Assembly (NCBI RefSeq): GCF_007860135.1
Contig: NZ_SJPV01000012.1
Coordinates: 62,001 to 126,000 of the forward strand
Length of the DNA: 64,000 nt
Direction of reading: 5' to 3'
DNA from: Novipirellula artificiosorum
Lineage (GTDB): Bacteria; Planctomycetota; Planctomycetia; Pirellulales; Pirellulaceae
Of the stretch, positions 36,514-45,105 are shown piece after piece. Both the position numbers and the translations under genes were made by a program. The notes beneath the pieces were generated by a model that saw only the letters and a list, made by a program, of their open reading frames with translations, was not told the origin of the DNA and made no database searches. Positions within the stretch are counted from its first letter, which is position 1. Each line of letters starts with the position of its first letter.

Positions 36514-38094
36514 CTAATAGCCTTTTACTGCTTTACGCACCTGCTTCATGATGTCGATACAGACCGGATTGAAAAATGGGTGCTTCGAAGTTACATCCGG
36601 GGTCATCGAGAGATTGATGGTGATGGGCAAATTGGCTTCATCTGCTTTTTCAAAAAACTCGATGTATTGTTCAGCAGAGAATTGAGGTTTCGCCGTGAAG
36701 GTTCCGTTGCGTGTGCGGCTGGACCAACCGTCCATGAAACACCAATGGGCAGGGTATTGCCCTTCGAGTTGCCCACCCTCTTCAAACAAAACCGCAGGTA
36801 GAATCTCGGGTTCTCTACCAGCTCCATCTGAAACCACAAGGTCAGTGAAGGGCGTTAAGTTTGGAAAGATGTTCTGACTAAAACCGACCGGCGCGTTGGG
36901 GTTTCCTGCCTTAATGGCTTTTGCCAGTTTCTCCCAGGGCGGATCAAGCTGATAGACCTTCCACCCACAGTCATCCACATAGCCGGCGGTCGTCGCGAGA
37001 TCTTCACCGTAGCGCAGGCTCACCTCGCGAAAATGGGCTTCTAAAAAGTTGAAATAGCCCGTCGGGTCCGGGGTTTCGCCATTGCCATACGTGTCGCCAT
37101 ACAAATTCTCCATGCCACTGTTTGGATTGTAGTAAAGCATCAGGCGAATGTCGTGTTTCGCCAGGCCATCAATCAGCTCCCTGATCAAATCGCGTTTGCA
37201 TGTAAACCCGGGTTTGATTTGGTCGATCGTGTTGCTCGGGCCGGGCCAGTGTTGCGTGCCATGGGCACAGGTAAAACAGACCCAAGATGCGCCTGTTTCG
37301 GCAACTTTATCGGCAAAAGCATCCACATCGAAGAGATCTACCAACCTCTGGTATTGTTGCCCTAACCTCGGTCCCCCCAGAAATGGCGTTGAGCCAGATG
37401 AAAAATGCACGAACAAACCGTACTTTCCATCCACCATCCATTGCACATCTGCTTTCATTGCTTTGGCGCGGGCCTTGATGGCAACCAAGGCTTCAGGACG
37501 TACAAGTTCAATCGACCAAATGGCAAAGGGATTCGTTTTTCCTTTTGCATTCCGTTTATTGTTCAGAGCATCCCGCTCGGCTTGAGTCCCCTGAAAATTC
37601 ACTAGACGCAAACGGATGGTGTTGATCCCCTTCTTAAGCAACAGATTCTGCTTCAAATAATGCCTCTGGAATGCTGGCCTGGTTTCCCAATTCGGCACTT
37701 TGACTTTCTCGGTGACCGTCGTCGTCGCTGAGGTGACCTCCAGAGTGGACTGCGCGAGTATTTCTTTGTCTCCCGTGTAGAGCACTGCAATCGTATAGCT
37801 TGCTCGATAAGGCGCATCCACTTCCCATGTCATGATATCCTCGTCGGTGTTAAACCCCCGAACAAACGCATTGTTGACAACTGTCGGCGTTGGGCGATCA
37901 GCATGGGCAAGATTCCCGCTCAACTTAGCCCGAAAACCCATGATCGTCGTGATATCATCCGGCCTGAGTTGCCAGGTTCTTGGCGCCCAGTAGGGATGGA
38001 CAACGCCTTGCTTCGCAAATGCAACGACTGCTGGAAAAGTCAAAACGCTGATCAGCACTACCAAAACCGGTAACAATTTGCTCTGTTTTTTCAT
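36514..38094 (-). CDS. Highly divergent GH29-like glycosidase with N-terminal beta-sandwich (copy 1)
   Basis: I start at ATG 38094 (MKKQSKLLPVLVVLISVL) because it places the signal peptide first; the frame opens 12 codons earlier. The 526-residue product has an N-terminal domain (about residues 35-200: WQLRPDDITT, LSGNLAHADRP, YTIAVLYTGDKE, LLLKKGINTIRLRLVNF) that looks like a carbohydrate-binding sandwich. The barrel starts at VQWMVDGKYGLFVHFSSGS. The HHDGF motif of GH29 is replaced by CAHGTQHWPGPSN. GYVDDCGW places Asp374 where the nucleophile would be. It ends FFNPVCIDIMKQVRKAVKGY, with no C-terminal sandwich. The homologue at 38543 shares the full layout. GH29 activity is a guess; it could be a separate family. 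Confidence 0.65.
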   Translation of the reverse strand: MKKQSKLLPVLVVLISVLTFPAVVAFAKQGVVHPYWAPRTWQLRPDDITTIMGFRAKLSGNLAHADRPTPTVVNNAFVRGFNTDEDIMTWEVDAPYRASYTIAVLYTGDKEILAQSTLEVTSATTTVTEKVKVPNWETRPAFQRHYLKQNLLLKKGINTIRLRLVNFQGTQAERDALNNKRNAKGKTNPFAIWSIELVRPEALVAIKARAKAMKADVQWMVDGKYGLFVHFSSGSTPFLGGPRLGQQYQRLVDLFDVDAFADKVAETGASWVCFTCAHGTQHWPGPSNTIDQIKPGFTCKRDLIRELIDGLAKHDIRLMLYYNPNSGMENLYGDTYGNGETPDPTGYFNFLEAHFREVSLRYGEDLATTAGYVDDCGWKVYQLDPPWEKLAKAIKAGNPNAPVGFSQNIFPNLTPFTDLVVSDGAGREPEILPAVLFEEGGQLEGQYPAHWCFMDGWSSRTRNGTFTAKPQFSAEQYIEFFEKADEANLPITINLSMTPDVTSKHPFFNPVCIDIMKQVRKAVKGY

Positions 38095-38198
38095 GACACC
38101 ACTTTCGTGTTCTATAGCCCCAAACTGCATGTACCTAATCCGGTTGCAATCAATCGTGAGCTAGCTTCGGGTTTTCGGCGAACAACGTCGACACTCGT

Positions 38199-38308
38199 TG
38201 GACAGCGCCACCTTGTGGGCGATTTACCGAAATTTTGCGAATCAATCTCGGACTGAGCGGCTAGACGCTTGAATAGTGGCGTTTCCTGCTTGAAACCCGC
38301 GGCTAGTG
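38199..38308 (+). repeat. Interspersed repeat A, partial copy
   Basis: It aligns over about 75 bases with the reverse complement of 46573-46718: GGACAGCGCCAC, TGGGCGATTTACCG, GAATCAATCTCGGACTGAGC. It then diverges, with GCGGCTAGTGCC as a last match. It lies in the 38095-38370 gap, where I see no other feature. Confidence 0.6.
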
Positions 38309-38370
38309 CCATCGGATCCAATTAAGTGCTACTCCTCTCCAAACAGAAGGCATACCGTCTCTCTCTCGTA

Positions 38371-38542
38371 TTAACGTAGTTCCACAGCAAATACCTGTTC
38401 GCGGGAAACTGAACCTGGCGTGGTGAATTCGACCGAGACACCTCGCCCTTCTTTCACCTGCTTGGCTCTCAGTGTTTGTAAGCGTTCGGCTGCGGGAGCA
38501 AGCAGGAAGACGGCCAAACCAATTCGCAGTCGTGCTTGTGAA
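38371..38542 (-). other. Unassigned coding-like tail downstream of the second GH29-like gene
   Basis: The - strand frame ending at 38371 reads VKEGRGVSVEFTTPGSVSREQVFAVELR before its stop, which has the look of a beta-strand-rich protein end. It has no start of its own outside the neighbouring gene. It could be the tail of a deleted gene. I do not recognise it. Confidence 0.2.
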
Positions 38543-40951
38543 TTAATCAAAATACACCTTCCGTAAATAGTCATAAACCGCTTCCATCTCTTGTTGGTTC
38601 AGAGCTGTTGCATACATCAGCAGCCGAGCTAATTCACCATCGAAGGATTCCTTTCCCTGATGATTGATTGCATTCCTTTCGGTGCCGATAGCCATACGGC
38701 TGGGCTCTACGTTTCCCACAGGAAAATCACTGGAATTGACGGCTTCAGATGGATCGTCGACAAAGAGTTCTAATGGAACGACTCCCGTTCCTGAGCCCTG
38801 CCTGCCCATGACGATGTGCCACTCGTTCAACGAGGGCGGTGGACCTGCTACCTCAGGCGTATTCACACCATCACGAACCTTCTCATTCAGTCCATTTCGA
38901 GATCCCATGTAGACTCTGCCATCGGGATAGAAGGAGCCCCAGAATCCTGCGTATTGTCCCGTTTCCAATTGAGGCTTCCCCGAATTCCGAAGACATCCGA
39001 AAAAGGCGTTTGGATATCCGGAGTTGATCTTTCCTGGTCCGCCCTGTTTATATGGCTTAATCACCGCGAACCATGTATATCCGGCTCCGGTCATCATTCC
39101 ATGAAAAGCCTCATCATGATCGTTGATCAATTCATCTTCTCTAAAAAGGAGGCTGTTGTGCCCATTGATCTCACGACGGTTTTTCAAAAGGGTTGGACGG
39201 CCTGTGCCTAATTCTTCCTGTGAGATGATCGTCTGAGTGCGTCCCTCCTCAGTGGACTTGAATTCGATCGCTTCTGGATTGGGAGCCTGGTTCGTCCAGC
39301 TGGTGACCATGTTGCCATCCTCAAGGATCAAACCGGTATCGGCATTGAGATCGAGGACCAAATCATCCTGGATGAGGTCCTGTGAGCTTCCCTTACCACG
39401 AATGGCCTTGCGGACTTCGTCCATGACCGCCATGCACTCGGGGTTAAAGATCGGATGGTCGTCCGTCACATCAGCGGTCAGGATCAGGTTGATGGTCACG
39501 GGAATCTTGGCCTCTGCCATCCGTTTGAAGAAGTCAACATACTCCTGTGTCGAATGAACCGGTCCGGGGCCGTGGCGGCCATTCATGGGTCGATTTTGGA
39601 ACCAACCGCCCTGGTCCATCAGGCACCACCATGCCGACGTGACATCACCCAATTGCTTACCGGGTCCGATGAGCTGGGGATCGACTTGAAGCAGCTCGCT
39701 GCCGCCATCGGTGACGGCCAATTCGCTGAACGGGCTGACCGTCGGGCCCCGGTTCGAACTCAGTCCCACCACCGCCTTGGGATTGCCCGCCTTGATCGCG
39801 CGGGCCCAGCCTTCCCAGGATGGCCCCAGAGGATAGTCCCAGGCCAATGCACCATCCATATAACCGAATCCCATCAGCTTCTTGCCATAGCGTAGGCTGC
39901 AATCGCGGAGGATCGCCTCGATATTGTCATTGAAGCGTTTGGTGTCCGCATCCTTGGCGCCCAGCGCCTCCCGCCACACCTCGGGGTCGTATCCGTTGTA
40001 GCCGGTATGCAGATAGAACAGGGTGCGAATGCCCCGCTGGTCCAGCGCATCAATGATTTCACCCAGTAAATCGCGTTCGGAGGTGCGTCCTGGTGCAACA
40101 TTGTCGATGGCTGCGTTGGGGCCGGGCCAATAGAATCCCTGGTGCGTCGCGGTAAAGGTGATCCACGCGGCACCCGTGCGCTCGATGGCATCAGCAAAAA
40201 CCTCCACATCGAACATCTCCACTGACTTCTGAAACCAATCGGCTCTCTTTTCATCGATGTTGAATCCACGGCTTTGAGACGACCAGTGGACGAAGATGCC
40301 GTACTTCCCATCGACCATCCACGAGACATCGCCCCGAATCGCCTTGGCACGTTCCACTTGCCCCTGACGCACAGCGGCTGTCCCCAGTTCAATGGAAAAC
40401 AGGTGGAATTCCTCGGTCACCCCTTGACCGAAACGCGAGGAACTTCTGACGTTAGTTCCCGCCGACGCCGACGCAGGTTTTGCATCAGGCAGGCGGAGGG
40501 TGATCTGGTTCACACCGGCCTTTAAATGCAAGGTACCAGGTAGTTGCTGACGCCAGAAAAAGGGGCGATGCTCCCAGGTCCTGACCATCGACGGGGCCGT
40601 CAAAACAGAGTCCCCTGAACTCACTTCCAGTTGCGTCTGCTCCCGCTTGCTGAACAGCACATCGACCACGTAATCCTCTTCCTTCGGAACATCGACCGTC
40701 CAGGTCACCGTATCTTGCGGAGACTCAAAACCGTGCACCACATTACCACTTCGGAAGTGACGCTTCGCATTGCCGGACAATGATCCACTTGAAGCGATCA
40801 TGGCCGTTACCTCATCCGCAGCCAACTGGAAGACCTTGCCAGACGGTGCAGTCGTTTCCGGCTCCTGAGCACCAACAAACGTCGTCACACTCCATGCCAA
40901 CACCGTTGACAGCAGTACGCCACGGAGGATCACTCTACATTCCATATTCAT
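38543..40951 (-). CDS. Highly divergent GH29-like glycosidase with LamG-like C-terminal domain (copy 2)
   Basis: The 802-residue product has a signal peptide to about residue 29. An N-terminal sandwich follows (FQLAADEVTAMIASSGSLSGN, YVVDVLFSKREQTQLEV, LHLKAGVNQITLRLPDA), like copy 1. The barrel begins at VSWMVDGKYGIFVHWSSQS. TATHQGFYWPGPN replaces the HHDGF motif of GH29, and GFGYMDGALAWD puts Asp366 at the nucleophile place. The barrel ends near residue 535 with HPIFNPECMAVMDEVRKAI. The remaining 260 residues (DLVLDLNADTGLI to YDYLRKVYFD) form a LamG/concanavalin-like module that copy 1 lacks. It is 17 bases downstream of the canonical GH29 gene, so the two are co-transcribed. The substrate is unknown; a modified or sulfated fucoside is a fair guess. 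Confidence 0.7.
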   Translation of the reverse strand: MNMECRVILRGVLLSTVLAWSVTTFVGAQEPETTAPSGKVFQLAADEVTAMIASSGSLSGNAKRHFRSGNVVHGFESPQDTVTWTVDVPKEEDYVVDVLFSKREQTQLEVSSGDSVLTAPSMVRTWEHRPFFWRQQLPGTLHLKAGVNQITLRLPDAKPASASAGTNVRSSSRFGQGVTEEFHLFSIELGTAAVRQGQVERAKAIRGDVSWMVDGKYGIFVHWSSQSRGFNIDEKRADWFQKSVEMFDVEVFADAIERTGAAWITFTATHQGFYWPGPNAAIDNVAPGRTSERDLLGEIIDALDQRGIRTLFYLHTGYNGYDPEVWREALGAKDADTKRFNDNIEAILRDCSLRYGKKLMGFGYMDGALAWDYPLGPSWEGWARAIKAGNPKAVVGLSSNRGPTVSPFSELAVTDGGSELLQVDPQLIGPGKQLGDVTSAWWCLMDQGGWFQNRPMNGRHGPGPVHSTQEYVDFFKRMAEAKIPVTINLILTADVTDDHPIFNPECMAVMDEVRKAIRGKGSSQDLIQDDLVLDLNADTGLILEDGNMVTSWTNQAPNPEAIEFKSTEEGRTQTIISQEELGTGRPTLLKNRREINGHNSLLFREDELINDHDEAFHGMMTGAGYTWFAVIKPYKQGGPGKINSGYPNAFFGCLRNSGKPQLETGQYAGFWGSFYPDGRVYMGSRNGLNEKVRDGVNTPEVAGPPPSLNEWHIVMGRQGSGTGVVPLELFVDDPSEAVNSSDFPVGNVEPSRMAIGTERNAINHQGKESFDGELARLLMYATALNQQEMEAVYDYLRKVYFD

Positions 40952-40968
40952 TGTCTTGCCTCACTGAT

Positions 40969-42768
40969 TCATTCAATACGGATCGAGTTCTCTTGAGCTA
41001 CGGGCACCAGCATGACTGCTCGGAACTTAGGTTTCGCACCGGTGAAATCGGAAGCGACCTCCAGGGAAAGTGTATGCGTGCCTGCCGATTCGATCTCGAC
41101 GGTGCCTAAGACGCAATGCAAATCCACTACCCCCGGGTCCATGGCAGGAGTTGCAACGCGTTTGTCTTCGATCAATCGATTCTCAACCGATTGACCGGAA
41201 ACTATGGCCCGCACGCTCCCTTCAACATCCCAGCTCTGGTTCCGGCCGGCATGGCAGACAACGACGACTTCATAGGTCCCCGGCCTATACACTTCTAATT
41301 CCCAACTCAAAGCCTGCCCCTTGGTTTGAAAGCCGGCAACGGTTAGTCCTCTGGCTGGCATGATTCCAATGCCTTTCGCCGGGACAGTGTACATTTTCAT
41401 GTCCTTTGCATTGGAGGGTTTGCCGGCAACGGTTTCCAGGTCATGGATGTTTGCGTTGTAGGTACCCATCACAACCTTGCCATCACTCAGCTGCATGAAG
41501 GTTGGATCCATGGACACGTCCCCAGCGACAACAAGCTTGATCACGGAGACATATTCATCGGGTGCATCCTCGGGAACACTCAGCATGATGATCTTGTGCC
41601 CCGTAGAATCGTTAATCTCCGATTGGTATTCAATCGCTTCGCCCGTAGCAAGAAGAGCCGCACTCTTTACATCATTGTCCACTCCAAACAGCGTGAACTT
41701 TCCGTCTTTTGGCCAGTCAACCACGTTCAGATAAAGGCTGGTGCTGTCTTCATTCTTACGTTGAGTAATCGTTCCCCAGCTTATTTCATAGGGGTAGGGG
41801 CCGGCCTCGGTTCCATAGATCGCTTCGCCATTTCTATTCAGCCAATCTCCCATTGTCTTGATTCTTGTCTGCATCGCCTCTGGAATGACGCCTTCATGAT
41901 CAGGCCCTACATTCAACAATAGATTTCCGCCATTTCCTGCAGCATTGACAAGGCGTTCCAGGAGGGCTTGGGGAGACTTCAATTCTTCATTGGCTCGATA
42001 GTGCCAGGAATCCCCCATGGTCACGGCCGATTCAAAGTAGACCCCCAGATTGAACATGGGAGCCAGGTTGTCATTCATGCTCAAGTAATCAACGATCTGC
42101 AGACGATCATCATCGCCCAATCTGCTATTGGAGATGGTTCCATAGGAGTGCAGCATATCCACCAACTCTTGTCGGCGAAGCAGGGGCTTGTTATCAGGAT
42201 GTCTGAATCCGCTTCCTCCATCAAACCAGATTAGGCAAGGCTGATAGAGCTCACATAGTTCTTCGAGCTGTCCGAACATGAAGTCGATATACTTCCTAAT
42301 ATCTGCACCTGGAACTGTCCCCCTTCGTCTCTCGGGCCTGTTTTGATATTTGGGTTCGTAAAGGGGATGATGATAGTCTGCAATCGAATAGTAGCAGCCC
42401 ATCTCAAGACCCTCGGCCTTACAGGCTGCGGCCAAATCCTTGACGATGTCACGCTTCAATGGGGTTTGATCAACGACATTCCAGTCGGTGAGTTCAGAGT
42501 CCCAGAGACAGAACCCAGCATGATGCTTGGTGGTTAAGACGATATATTTCATCCCCCCTTGCTTGGCAACACGCACCCACTGGCCGGCATCAAAATCGAC
42601 GGGGTTAAACTCGCTCTTCTTGTCGACGCCAAAGTGGATAAACATTCCGAACTTTGCGTCTTGAAACCACTGCATCCGATCTTCGACGGTTGGTGTTTGA
42701 GCCCCCACGATGCTAGGCAGCATCAACCCGCCGAGACATGCAAACAGCGTGAGTGTTTTCATCTTCAT
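40969..42768 (-). CDS. GH29 alpha-L-fucosidase with a C-terminal sandwich domain
   Basis: Start 42768 is chosen because AAGGAAG precedes it at normal spacing and the leader reads MKMKTLTLFACLGGLMLPS. The 599-residue product has MQWFQDAKFGMFIHFGVDKKSEFN, TTKHHAGFCLWDS (His82-His83) and CYYSIADYHHP. YQPCLIWFDGG supplies nucleophile Asp183, and GGNLLLNVGPDHEGVIP and NGEAIYGTEAGP follow. This is the most canonical GH29 in the window. From about residue 460 (MKMYTVPAKGIGIMPARGL) a separate domain follows that is shared with the orphan at 35947. It releases terminal alpha-L-fucose. It lies between the beta-propeller glycosidase upstream and a divergent GH29-like gene downstream with very short gaps. 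Confidence 0.94.
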   Translation of the reverse strand: MKMKTLTLFACLGGLMLPSIVGAQTPTVEDRMQWFQDAKFGMFIHFGVDKKSEFNPVDFDAGQWVRVAKQGGMKYIVLTTKHHAGFCLWDSELTDWNVVDQTPLKRDIVKDLAAACKAEGLEMGCYYSIADYHHPLYEPKYQNRPERRRGTVPGADIRKYIDFMFGQLEELCELYQPCLIWFDGGSGFRHPDNKPLLRRQELVDMLHSYGTISNSRLGDDDRLQIVDYLSMNDNLAPMFNLGVYFESAVTMGDSWHYRANEELKSPQALLERLVNAAGNGGNLLLNVGPDHEGVIPEAMQTRIKTMGDWLNRNGEAIYGTEAGPYPYEISWGTITQRKNEDSTSLYLNVVDWPKDGKFTLFGVDNDVKSAALLATGEAIEYQSEINDSTGHKIIMLSVPEDAPDEYVSVIKLVVAGDVSMDPTFMQLSDGKVVMGTYNANIHDLETVAGKPSNAKDMKMYTVPAKGIGIMPARGLTVAGFQTKGQALSWELEVYRPGTYEVVVVCHAGRNQSWDVEGSVRAIVSGQSVENRLIEDKRVATPAMDPGVVDLHCVLGTVEIESAGTHTLSLEVASDFTGAKPKFRAVMLVPVAQENSIRIE

Positions 42769-42785
42769 GAGTCTTCCTTTTCGGT

Positions 42786-43853
42786 CTAATTCCAATTGTC
42801 AATCTTGAGATAGAATCCCGCCTCGCGGCTACCGTGATTGGCGAGGAATAGGTATTCCGGTTTTCCGTGCTTCCAGAGGATATGGGGGCGTTCCGAGCGC
42901 GAGAGTTCCTTTCCGAAATAGTGGGCATCCGTATTGTAGCTGAATTCGGGACGCCCCCAGTGAATGCCATCGGTGGACTTGAATAACAGCCCAGGTCGAT
43001 TCCCTCCTGGCTTTGCGTTTTCCGACGGCTTGCCACTGAGCACGCTTGCGACATCCATGCGGTCTTCCGTGATCATGTAATAGGTGTCGCGGTAGAAGAA
43101 CGCGTAGGGATCTTCGATGTCACGCTGCATGTCCTTGTAGCTGATCAAAGGATTCTCAGGACAATCCACGTACGGCCCATCGATCTTGTCCGCGATGGCA
43201 ACGGAAATCTCTCTGAACCGTGATCCCTCCGACATGGACTTGTAGTAGATCCTGAATTTTCCTTCCCGGTCGACCAGGAAGCTGGGGTTGGAGGCATGCG
43301 CCGCATTAGGCGTTCCCGGTGTCGGCCGAATGATCGGATTGTTGGGATTCTCGGTCCACGGCCCGTCCAGCGATTTGGCCGTCGCGATCCCGATCGACTG
43401 CAAGCTGCCTTTCTCCACCGACTTCCATAAGAATACGAGCACGTAAGTATCTCCGACCTTCGAAATTTGCGGGTTGTGATACGTCCGCTGGTCACTTGAA
43501 AACAGGGTGCCGAGCAACTTATACGGTCCTTCAACGGAATCCGCCACATAGTGATTGATGATGCTCTTTGACTGCCAGTATCCCATCCCTCTCGCGCCCT
43601 TGTAGGGAATCGATGAATTGAAGATGTGCAGTTGGCCCTGCTCGTCATAGATGGGCGCCATCCCCCAGTTCCACCAGCCATCCTTAGCCAGCAAAATGAA
43701 CTTCCCGGGAACGAGCGACTTTCCAAAGCCGGATTCCTTAATCGGCTCGTCGCCCCAGGAGAGAGAGGCAGGAACCAGTAGCAGCAGGCAGAGTATCGAT
43801 CTTCCCAAATGCAGAGGTGGCTTAACGGCAAAAGCAATGTTCATCGTCATCAT
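42786..43853 (-). CDS. Exported five-bladed beta-propeller glycosidase (GH43/GH117-like)
   Basis: The open frame runs back to 43916, into the neighbouring gene; start 43853 gives a leader (IAFAVKPPLHLGRSILCLLLLVPASLSWG) and avoids the overlap. The 355-residue product shows propeller blade motifs: WNWGMAPIYDEQGQLHIFNS, GPYKLLGTLFSSDQRTYHNPQI, YVLVFLWKS, DGPWTENPNNPIIRP, ASNPSFLVDREGKFRIYYK, IEDPYAFFYRDTYYMITED and SRSERPHILWKHGKPEYLFLA. Acidic residues at blade starts (Asp in VDREG, Glu-Asp in IEDP, Glu in SERP) fit a GH43/GH117-clan catalytic set. The exact family is not certain. It is flanked by the unnamed family gene and GH29. It may act on an arabinosyl, xylosyl or anhydro-galactosyl residue. 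Confidence 0.75.
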   Translation of the reverse strand: MMTMNIAFAVKPPLHLGRSILCLLLLVPASLSWGDEPIKESGFGKSLVPGKFILLAKDGWWNWGMAPIYDEQGQLHIFNSSIPYKGARGMGYWQSKSIINHYVADSVEGPYKLLGTLFSSDQRTYHNPQISKVGDTYVLVFLWKSVEKGSLQSIGIATAKSLDGPWTENPNNPIIRPTPGTPNAAHASNPSFLVDREGKFRIYYKSMSEGSRFREISVAIADKIDGPYVDCPENPLISYKDMQRDIEDPYAFFYRDTYYMITEDRMDVASVLSGKPSENAKPGGNRPGLLFKSTDGIHWGRPEFSYNTDAHYFGKELSRSERPHILWKHGKPEYLFLANHGSREAGFYLKIDNWN

Positions 43854-43906
43854 TCGGTAGGCCTCATGTTTCTGATTAATTTCATGTTCAGCGTTCTCCG
43901 TGATGG

Positions 43907-45094
43907 TTATCGCCAAGTGATTTTAACATCTCTTGTTTCGGTATTCACCCAAACGCTGGCATGCTCAAACTCACGGGTGAACTCCCAGCCATTGGGTGTC
44001 GTTCGCTGGTAAGCACCCTTGGGGGGTCCGAGCGGTTTTTTGAATAAGGAATAGTCGACCAACGCACCGGATGACAGCTTCCACCCCCAACTGTACATGA
44101 AATACGAATAGGGCTGTGCTCCGATCAGATAGCAAGCCAGAGCGAACTCCGCCTTCTCCTGGGAGAGCTCCGGCATATTCGGTTTCAGGTTCCTTCGGCC
44201 TGTCCCCTCGACGCCAAGGCGGAATACGGAAATCTTTCCATCCTTAGCATTCCTCAGCATATGTCCCCACTCGGCCAACAGGCTTTCCTTGCTGGATTTC
44301 ACGGTCGCATAGTTTTCAAACATAACCGCGTCGCTGACGGGATAGACATACTTTGCGTCGTCGCTGTACGCATTGTTCGCGAGTAAGAGTTTGTCAGCGC
44401 CCATCCTCTGCTTGAGTGCGCTCATCATCTCGCCCATGGCCTTTTCGATTTCTGCCCCCTTCTCTTTACGAAGAGTAACGGAGCCGTGCATTTGATCAAT
44501 GAAGGCGCCATCGCAGCCGGTGTCCCTTACACCTTTGGCCACCGTTTCCACCCACCACTCGCGGAAGTCGGGGTTCAAGACGTCGTAGCAGAAAGCGCCG
44601 TATCGATCGGCCAGCTTTCCCGTCGTGGGGTGGACGATCAGGAACTCTTTGAGCTCGGGATGTGCTTCGATCCGTTCCCTAGTGAAATCGTGGTTGTACG
44701 AGGTGTAGGGCCAGGCATAGGCGGCGTTGAAGTAGAACAACACCTTCATGTCGGGCTTGACCTTCTTGAAGGCCGCGGCTTCATGCTTGGCCCCCAGTTC
44801 AGCGGTTCCGAGTTGCTCCATGCCATGTGATTTCTCAATGCAGAGAAAATCCGTTTGCTCGGCGATGAACCGAACCTGCTCTGGACTCAGCACACGATTC
44901 TTGTCTCCGAACATGAAGTAGCGTGGCGTGGTCTCCCAACTAAATTTGGGATAGAAGTCCTTGGGTACGAAGCGACTTCCATCACTGTTCAGCAAAGAAC
45001 TCGGCGCTTGCGAGCTTGGTGAATCCTCGGCTGTTACAACCGATGAAGCTGCAAGCAAAAGCAATACGAATCGCGGAAGTCCTGAGTAAAACAT
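43907..45094 (-). CDS. Putative glycoside hydrolase of an unnamed TIM-barrel-like family (member 3)
   Basis: The 395-residue product has a signal peptide to about residue 22. It continues with YPKFSWETTPRYFMFGDKNRVLSPEQVRFIAEQTDFLCIEKSHGM, MKVLFYFNAAYAWPYTSYNHDF, EFLIVHPTTGKLADRYG, REWWVETVAKGVRDTG and CDGAFIDQMHGSV (Asp near 198). KLLLANNAYSD, AVMFENYAT, IGAQPYSYFMYSWGWKLSSG and the closing GWEFTREFEHASVWVN follow. It matches the partial gene at 63154 closely and the dead fragment at 35663. Strand spacing and the Asp at FIDQ point to a barrel glycosidase; no biochemical precedent is known to me. It is preceded 11 bases upstream by a sulfatase, so it probably acts on a desulfated product. Confidence 0.65.
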   Translation of the reverse strand: MFYSGLPRFVLLLLAASSVVTAEDSPSSQAPSSLLNSDGSRFVPKDFYPKFSWETTPRYFMFGDKNRVLSPEQVRFIAEQTDFLCIEKSHGMEQLGTAELGAKHEAAAFKKVKPDMKVLFYFNAAYAWPYTSYNHDFTRERIEAHPELKEFLIVHPTTGKLADRYGAFCYDVLNPDFREWWVETVAKGVRDTGCDGAFIDQMHGSVTLRKEKGAEIEKAMGEMMSALKQRMGADKLLLANNAYSDDAKYVYPVSDAVMFENYATVKSSKESLLAEWGHMLRNAKDGKISVFRLGVEGTGRRNLKPNMPELSQEKAEFALACYLIGAQPYSYFMYSWGWKLSSGALVDYSLFKKPLGPPKGAYQRTTPNGWEFTREFEHASVWVNTETRDVKITWR

Positions 45095-45105
45095 TTGAGT
45101 TCTCT

